64,000 bases of DNA from Gyrodactylus bullatarudis. Taxonomy: Eukaryota > Platyhelminthes > Monogenea > Gyrodactylidea > Gyrodactylidae. The stretch covers positions 62,001-126,000 of the forward strand of contig SSNU01000469.1 in NCBI GenBank assembly GCA_012064415.1, given 5' to 3'. The notes beneath the pieces were generated by a model. That model was not told the DNA's origin. It was given only the letters and a program-made list of their open reading frames with translations, and did not search any database. Of the stretch, positions 57,025 through 64,000 are shown piece after piece (within the stretch, counting starts at the first letter, position 1; every line of letters begins with the position of its first letter). The translations under genes and the position numbers were made by a program.

Positions 57025-58550
57025 ATGCCAATTCAAAAATTGAGAAATGTCAAAATTTGTCCTGAATTTACGATTAATAATTTTTCCAGCATTGAAAGGT
57101 GGTGAGCATTGCTAAGCAATTGTTATTGAGTTTCGGAGAAAGATCCATCAATTCTATTCGAATGTACTGGTCGAATCGACCAGATCGAGATTAAAATTTA
57201 TGGAAAAACTTAACGAGCCATTATAAATTTAGGTGATCAAGTTGGTAAGAAAATTTACGGATTTATTCCATAGCACACAAGAAATAAATTGTAATATAGG
57301 AAAAACCACTCCAAAACTAACCAATGGTTTATGGGAAAATTTTTCTCACAAAACCTTCCTCTAGTTGTATAATATGCATCTTTCATCGCTTTGTAGGATT
57401 CTATATAAGCAATTATTTTATTTAGTTTTCAAAAGAATAAAAATTTATCCGTATATTCTAATCAGATTCTAATTTATTACAGATGAAAGAGGAAGAAAGA
57501 CATCAGTTAGGTTGTGTAAGTTGAATATTGTTTTAAACGAAACTCACGATTCCAAAACAATCAATACATTTCTAAATGGTATCTCAAGATACTAATTCTC
57601 AATTTTTGCTTGACTTTTTAATCATACATAGCATTTCAGCTAGCATTAGTGAGTCTATCTTCATGTTTAAAATTAAAACAGAGCTTCAAATAGTCTATTC
57701 TCATAGTAAAAACACAGTTTCCTGGCTACCCCTTAATATTTTCAGTCATGAATCTGAATAAGATGATCCACATGAGAAAATGGATTCATGCCAATTCAAA
57801 AATTGAGAAATGTCAAAATTTGTCCTGAATTTACGATTAATAATTTTTCCAGCATTGAAAGGTGGTGAGCATTGCTAAGCAATTGTTATTGAGTTTCGGA
57901 GAAAGATCCATCAATTCTATTCGAATGTACTGGTCGAATCGACCAGATCGAGATTAAAATTTATGGAAAAACTTAACGAGCCATTATAAATTTAGGTGAT
58001 CAAGTTGGTAAGAAAATTTACGGATTTATTCCATAGCACACAAGAAATAAATTGTAATATAGGAAAAACCACTCCAAAACTAACCAATGGTTTATGGGAA
58101 AATTTTTCTCACAAAACCTTCCTCTAGTTGTATAATATGCATCTTTCATCGCTTTGTAGGATTCTATATAAGCAATTATTTTATTTAGTTTTCAAAAGAA
58201 TAAAAATTTATCCGTATATTCTAATCAGATTCTAATTTATTACAGATGAAAGAGGAAGAAAGACATCAGTTAGGTTGTGTAAGTTGAATATTGTTTTAAA
58301 CGAAACTCACGATTCCAAAACAATCAATACATTTCTAAATGGTATCTCAAGATACTAATTCTCAATTTTTGCTTGACTTTTTAATCATACATAGCATTTC
58401 AGCTAGCATTAGTGAGTCTATCTTCATGTTTAAAATTAAAACAGAGCTTCAAATAGTCTATTCTCATAGTAAAAACACAGTTTCCTGGCTACCCCTTAAT
58501 ATTTTCAGTCATGAATCTGAATAAGATGATCCACATGAGAAAATGGATTC
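57025..58550. repeat. 763-bp tandem duplication
   Basis: Unit 57025-57787 is repeated immediately at 57788-58550; I saw no difference between them on reading. Each contains an identical 61-codon ORF (57576-57761 and 58339-58524) with no recognised motif. Either a very recent duplication or an assembly artefact. Confidence 0.9.
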
Positions 58551-61335
58551 TGAAAAAAGATCTTCACATAGAACTTGATGATAAAAACAAACTTGTATTT
58601 AATTTTAGTAAAATTTTGCTTAATACTTTTAAAGCAAACTTTGATCCATGATTACATTTCCACATGATATGCGTAGTATATTTAGTGTGCAATTTTTATC
58701 TTAGTTGCAAAACGTGAGTAATCCCAATTGAGATAAATAAGATAAACAATTTTTAAAGAAAAATAAACACTGTGATTGAATTTTAAAAATGTGAAGGATC
58801 ATAAAATCATTTGGTTAAGTTAAGTTTTACACGGTTAAATGAAAAATAAAAGACAAAAGTATCATTTGGTTTATTTTATAATCTTTGCATGCTGAATATG
58901 GCAATTCCAGCCAAATTTTTAGCGCGTATAGACTCTGATCGAGTACTAGACATAAAAATAACTTACAAGATTTACAGATTACCATCTCAACAAGATTTAA
59001 GATTTAATTCTGAGAATATATTGGATTTCTAATCAAAAAATTTACATAAAATATCAGATAAATGTGAGCAAAAATTTAATTTTATTAAGTTGAATAAAAA
59101 ACAGTTGGTTTTTATAGAGTTTCTATTGAGATTTAAAATAAATTTACCATTTTTTATTTTTCATCATAAGGATTAGATCAAAATTCTAACATTTTGAAAA
59201 TTATAATTTAAATTCAATTATTAACTCAGTGAGCGAATGTACGTGAACCTACGAGTATAACGAGGAATTTATTATTTTTATAAATTTCCATTTATTCACA
59301 ATTATTTACATTAGTTTACCATCCTAGTAAGTGTTGACGCACACATATATTGTTAATGCAGGTTTGAATTTCCAGAATCAAAACCTGCGAGTTAGTAATC
59401 AAAATTAACTCATATTTGACATTTTTCATTTATTCGTCTATTTACCTTGTTGTTCCATATCAAGATAAAGAAATAGAATTTTGCAGTAAGCGAATCAGTC
59501 ACATGATTAATAATTATAATCATAAATTATGATGCATAATATAGATTATCAAACTTATTATAATTAGATATTTAATAAAAAATCATAATAATGAAAAAAT
59601 AAAACACGAAAAAATCAGAATAAAACCCTTTTTATATTTTGTATATACTAAGCAACTGAAATCAGATACATATAATCTGAGTGTTTCTTGCTTGAAATTT
59701 TAGTAAATTTTTTCATAGCCAGAATGACAAAGGATACATTTAATTTTGATTAAATATCATTGGACTAATCAACTAGCTTGTACCTAAATTAAAGATCTCA
59801 TACCGGCTGAATGTGAGTTTAGTTGAAAACTTGATGTTGGACCACTATTTGAAAAAATATCATTATGAATAATTCTTTTTAATATTAGTTGAAACGATCT
59901 GGCTTCAATCTGATTGCAAAGACTGTAAGTATACACATTAAGATAATTCATTGGTCAGTGAGGGTTGACTGATGACTCATCAGTAATGAGCCACATTCAC
60001 ATAAATAAATACCACGGGAAGCTCTAACTTGAATAATAAATGCAATTTTTTGGTTCTATAATAATAAAATGAAAATGAAAGATTTTGCTCTCAATTCGTA
60101 GTCTTAAGAATACTGGTATTAGAGCAAAATTCTTAAAACTTGCCTAGTTTAACTTGATGCTAGTGAAAAACTCAATCCAATTTCTACCCCTAAATTTCAG
60201 AACTATACATCTGTAGTAGACTTTTGATCAAGAATAGATCAGCATTTTAATTTGATAATGTCTCAATAATTGAAAAAAACTAATTCCTCTTTTTTCGTAA
60301 ACTCTAATTTGAAAAAGTTAAGTTGAGCAGATAAAAAAATGAATAATTTAATAAGAGAAAATAGTTGTTTCAAAATTAATCCTTTTTATATATTTTTATC
60401 AGATAAAATTTTTCTTAATAAAAATATCATAATAAATTTTTCAGCGATTTCGCAACTACCAGAAATGTACAGTGAGCATTTCCTTGACATAAACGAGCTT
60501 GAATTATTAAAGATCTTAAAACTTATATCCGGCTGAAATCTGCTTCATAAATTTTGGGTGCCAAATAGTATTTATTATTTATATTGAAATCACATTTCTA
60601 GGATATGATGAGAGTGAGTTTTTGAAAATAATTAAAATTCAATGTCGATCAAAAAATACGAAAATTCTATATAATGTAAAGATAATGAGGAGTTTTGAAT
60701 TTTTCAACATAAATTTCAGTTAGAATATTATTCAAGATGAAGAATTCTCATTCTGTAAGCGAGAAGAAGAATCATAATATTCGAATAGCCTTGGATTTTG
60801 TTCCGAGTTTGTTGAAATATTTCAGCCTAATTTAGAAGATAAATTTTATATGCCGGGCGTAAACCGTAAGCAATCATTTTTACTGACTTCAAAGCTTAAA
60901 GTGTAATACAGTCAATAACCAAGAGAGAAACAAGAATAGTGAATTGACAAATCTGAAATAGCTTATCAAGAATAGTGGAATGATATGGGGTATTCGAAGG
61001 TATATGAGACAATTTCATACCCACACACATCCATGTATTGGACTCAGAATCTTAACATTGAAGTATAGGAAGGGTAATTATAATTTAGCAATTGAAGTTG
61101 ATTTTTTAACATTACACAACAGAAAACAAAAAAGTTTACATGTTTTTCAAGGTTTTTGACTGTATCACATAAAAAGATAATAATACAATATCATAAAAAT
61201 TCTTTAATAAGGCCCTCAATAAAGATATTAATTTTAAATCTTTACATCAATTTTCCAGTAAAAACAAACAAAGTGGAGTGGAAATTGGAACATAGAAGTG
61301 AGTTATTTTCATATCAATTAGTTCATTTTGGTTAA

Positions 61336-61443
61336 TCTGCCGATTGTGCATAATCGGCAACCTCATGTGGAATATGGTTAATCTATAGAATTTGATCCTC
61401 CATATTCGGCAGTTGTTTATAATTACCGATTATGCATAAAAAA
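61336..61443. repeat. Hairpin-forming repeat (TGCCGATT..AATCGGCA)
   Basis: TGCCGATTGTGCATAATCGG folds on itself (TGCCGATT with AATCGGCA). Related words recur nearby in inverted order (CCATATTCGGCAG and ACCGATTATGCAT). It looks like a small foldback element. Confidence 0.5.
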
Positions 61444-61499
61444 TTATTGTTAAAGTTTACTAACTTCACAAAATACTAACTTTTCAGTTCTCTTTTCAT

Positions 61500-61770
61500 A
61501 AGTCTCATCAGAGAGAAATTTTATATCATGAAGTAAGATCCAAATCTATGTATCCAAAAGAGCTATACACACTACCATGGCCCAATTGATTTTTAATTTT
61601 TCCAAGTTTTTTGGTTTTTCATCAATTGGAATTGCTCAAGAGAAATTCTTTACAATTTTCATTCAAAACAATTTTATTAAATATTTAACCAGGAATTGAG
61701 ACTGACGAGACCTCAACATACATTGTACAAATCGCTTTGAATATAATTCTTTTGTTATAATTTTAATTAA
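61500..61770 (+). repeat. Third copy of the 1.55-2.25 kb repeat unit
   Basis: This matches one arm of the 1554-2177 palindrome and the sequence just beyond it, with small deletions. It keeps the segment (TTTTATATCATGAAGTAAGA) missing from the right palindrome arm. The CCAGG and CTGACGA parts of the structured motif are present at 61689-61708, but CCTGG has become CCTCA and CGAAA is gone. Confidence 0.75.
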
Positions 61771-63129
61771 AAAAATCCCTTTTAATAAGAAACAAGTTTA
61801 TCTTCAAATAATTCATTAAAATTATAGTGGGACATTCTGAGGTTGCTGAATTCATTAAAGTAGTATTCTTAAGTAATGAAGAACGAAAATATCAAAATTT
61901 ATTCTAGTCAAAGCAAATTTTAACTCATTAGCAAAAAAGATTTTCACAAAAAGTATGTTACCTAATATTACTCATAAAATAAATTTCTTTTTAAACACCA
62001 AATTATCAAAACTCAGATGATAATTCAAAATTGTTATTCTGAATAACTTATTCATAAATGAAAATGATTACAGTTTACAATGTTCTAAGATATTCACCAG
62101 AATCTTGGGAATCATTTAACTTGGCCACGATAGTAAAATAAAAACTTGCTTCATGGAAAAACAGTTTCAGCTGAATCAGAGCCACATCGATTTTAGGCAA
62201 TAGTCTGTTTTATAAATACAAGATTCGAATAAAATTAATAATTTTATCAACTCAAAATATAAAAAGAGGAAACGTATTGTTATGATGGTGAGTTATAAAT
62301 AAATTTCTAGTTCACTATGAATCCAGAAAATAAATTAAAATTTTCAAAATTGAGACTAGAAATTTTTTGTTAAATGATTAAAATTAGGTTTCATGATTCA
62401 TTTCTCAAGGAATCGGTGAGCCTTATTCTCTAAATTTTAAAAAATTTAATCAATATCTTTCTTTTTTGCTTTATCTATCGAAGAATTTTAATAATTTTAT
62501 TTCAAGAAATTACAAAGTCACCAGAAAATAAAGAAGAAGTAGAAGATGAGGACCCAAGTAGGTTATCATACCATTGTTAGTGTTTTTATTTTTTCATACA
62601 ACATTTAGATGACTTGAGTAAGCTTTTCAATTAAGCTTTTTATTTAATTTTAAGTTTAAGATCAATATCGAAGCTTAGGTCTGATGTGAAGTACATTATT
62701 AAGAACATATTCAAAACATTATTTTGCATCTTTGTTTAGACTGAGCCTTTTAACCTCGAGTGAATCTAAGAAAATCAAAGAAATTTCGCATATCTAATCA
62801 TAAACTATAGAAATAAGATTCTTCGTATAAGGGTTTTGTAGTAAAATCCACTAAATGTTGCGAAAATATTAAAATGAGTTTCTTTTGAACTTACTATTGA
62901 ATTGGCCTATTTTTGCTCCAGGCTGGGGTAGTGAGTTTTTTTTAGATTTTAAATACTGTTATCAAACCAAATGATAACCAATTTTAATTGAATATTGTAT
63001 ATAAAATAGGATGATAAAATGATTATCTAATTCCAGTTGCACCTTTCTTAGATTTGGAACGTTGATCAAAATCTATGTTTCTTTACTAATAAATTTTAAA
63101 AAAGCGAAAGTAATCAAAAGGCCGAGAGT

Positions 63130-63235
63130 AATGTCTCTAACCTCCATCCTGCGCAATGCACCAATTGATTTTAATTAGTATTTATATGTTAACCGGGGTA
63201 GATTCTGAAGAAACCCGGCGAAAAATAACGTTTAT
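63130..63235 (+). repeat. Diverged repeat with CCGGG-CTGAAGA-CCCGG-CGAAA motif
   Basis: CCGGG (63195-63199), CTGAAGA (63207-63213), CCCGG (63216-63220) and CGAAA (63221-63225) follow in order. Upstream, CAATTGATTTTAATT resembles the palindrome repeat. The 5-mers differ from CCAGG/CCTGG at 2.17 kb but remain complementary. Confidence 0.5.
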
Positions 63236-64000
63236 CACTCAAATATACGCTTGTTGCCTTGTAAATTTTCCAAATGAGTTTATATAGAATCTAACTCAAC
63301 TAATAAATTTGTTCCATTAGATGGAAAAATGCTACTCAATCAAAAGGGCTAAATGCATTCTTCTCTTTCAGAAAAAGGACTAAAACATCTATTGAATCGT
63401 GAGTTGAATAAATTTTTTTTCATAGTAATTAATTAAACAAAACCTGTTTGATTATCTTATAAAGGAATTAATACGTTTCATAAGTCATAAGTGATCCATG
63501 TAAGTATTTTTTTAGATTTTGTTGCAAATAAATTTCTTTCACTGTAATTTTTAGTTAAAGAAATAACCGTTAATGAAACGAAAAAATAGTGGAAACATAA
63601 AAGAATATTTTATTAAAAGATGTATTAAGATCTTGCGGTAAATTTATATTTACTCTTAAATCAAAATATTTATTATTTACCAATTTATCAAAGAAGCTGT
63701 AATGATCATTGTAAAAAGGAGATATTTAAAATAAATGTTGGATTTCTTCATCATATTGTATTAATGAAACGAAAAAATTGTGGAAGCATAATAATTATAA
63801 TTTAAGGGAAATTTACACTTGTAGTATCATTTTTTTCGTTTATTTCAGTTACATTATAATAAACCAATGTTTTTTTACACTTACAGTATCAGGTATTATT
63901 AGGGATAGATTTTTCAATTCTTATACGCTCAATTTAAATTTCCCTGGTTGAAAATGTGGTTCATAATAAAATTTTAGTTTGAACTATTTAAATTTTTATC

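Larger units (their letters stand above)
56363..64000. other. Long gene-free region downstream of eIF2A
   Basis: No conserved coding sequence. It holds the 763-bp tandem duplication, small hairpins and two repeat copies, all listed separately. The ORF at 60339-60536 has no motif. Confidence 0.5.

Noticed and set aside
1..64000. tRNA genes, rRNA, CRISPR arrays
   Set aside because: No T-arm GTTCRA with matching cloverleaf, no rRNA-like block and no regularly spaced short repeats were found by eye; a tRNAscan-SE run would settle the tRNA question.

Overview
The window is animal nuclear DNA, about 70% or more A+T, with multi-exon genes carrying GT-AG introns. The animal assignment rests on clear orthologues: a forkhead gene (FoxL1 type), a kinesin-3 with an FHA and PH domain layout, FHIP1, NCOA5, RECQL1, LRP2BP and MEAF6. 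Many introns are extraordinarily short: 24, 26, 26, 27, 28, 28, 28, 30, 31, 36, 37 and 42 nt, each needed to keep a conserved protein in frame. Another intron, in the eIF2A gene, fits the U12-type AT-AC class. Ultrashort introns, strong A+T bias and close gene packing suggest a reduced metazoan such as an orthonectid or dicyemid; this is inference and not proven by the sequence.

Layout. 1-2.3 kb: repeats, including a 624-bp near-palindrome. 2.36-6.22 kb (minus): ELP6, directly downstream of an unrecognised 710-residue type I membrane protein. 6.30 kb (plus): MEAF6. 6.92-14.16 kb (minus): FHIP1, with a decayed pogo/Tc5-like transposon in an intron. 14.30 kb (plus): SDHAF2. 14.7-27.5 kb: gene desert rich in mobile-element debris (foldback MITEs, a piggyBac-like MITE and transposase remnant, two LINE reverse-transcriptase fragments, and repeats carrying hammerhead-like motifs). 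27.56-29.81 kb (minus): FoxL1-type forkhead gene. 29.8-33.9 kb: upstream desert with an inverted repeat. 34.08-36.44 kb (minus): NCOA5. 36.55 kb (plus): DCAF4-like. 37.86-47.17 kb (minus): unc-104/KIF1 kinesin-3. 47.5-49.4 kb: two TA-flanked inverted-repeat elements. 49.59-51.60 kb (minus): RECQL1. 51.81-52.80 kb (plus): LRP2BP. 52.83-53.77 kb (minus): ALKBH1. 53.88-56.36 kb (plus): eIF2A, with an unrelated ORF nested inside its AT-AC intron. 56.4-64 kb: non-coding, with a perfect-looking 763-bp tandem duplication and more repeats.

Genes are mainly housekeeping: tRNA wobble modification (ELP6), histone acetylation (MEAF6), endosome transport (FHIP1), complex II assembly (SDHAF2), vesicle transport (kinesin-3), DNA repair (RECQL1, ALKBH1) and translation (eIF2A). 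Five pairs are arranged head to head with only 81-207 bp between start codons (membrane gene/MEAF6, FHIP1/SDHAF2, NCOA5/DCAF4, RECQL1/LRP2BP, ALKBH1/eIF2A), so shared bidirectional promoters seem the rule. The most unusual signals are the ultrashort introns, the AT-AC intron with a nested ORF, and a motif (complementary 5-mers around CTGANGA, then CGAAA) that recurs in several different repeats.
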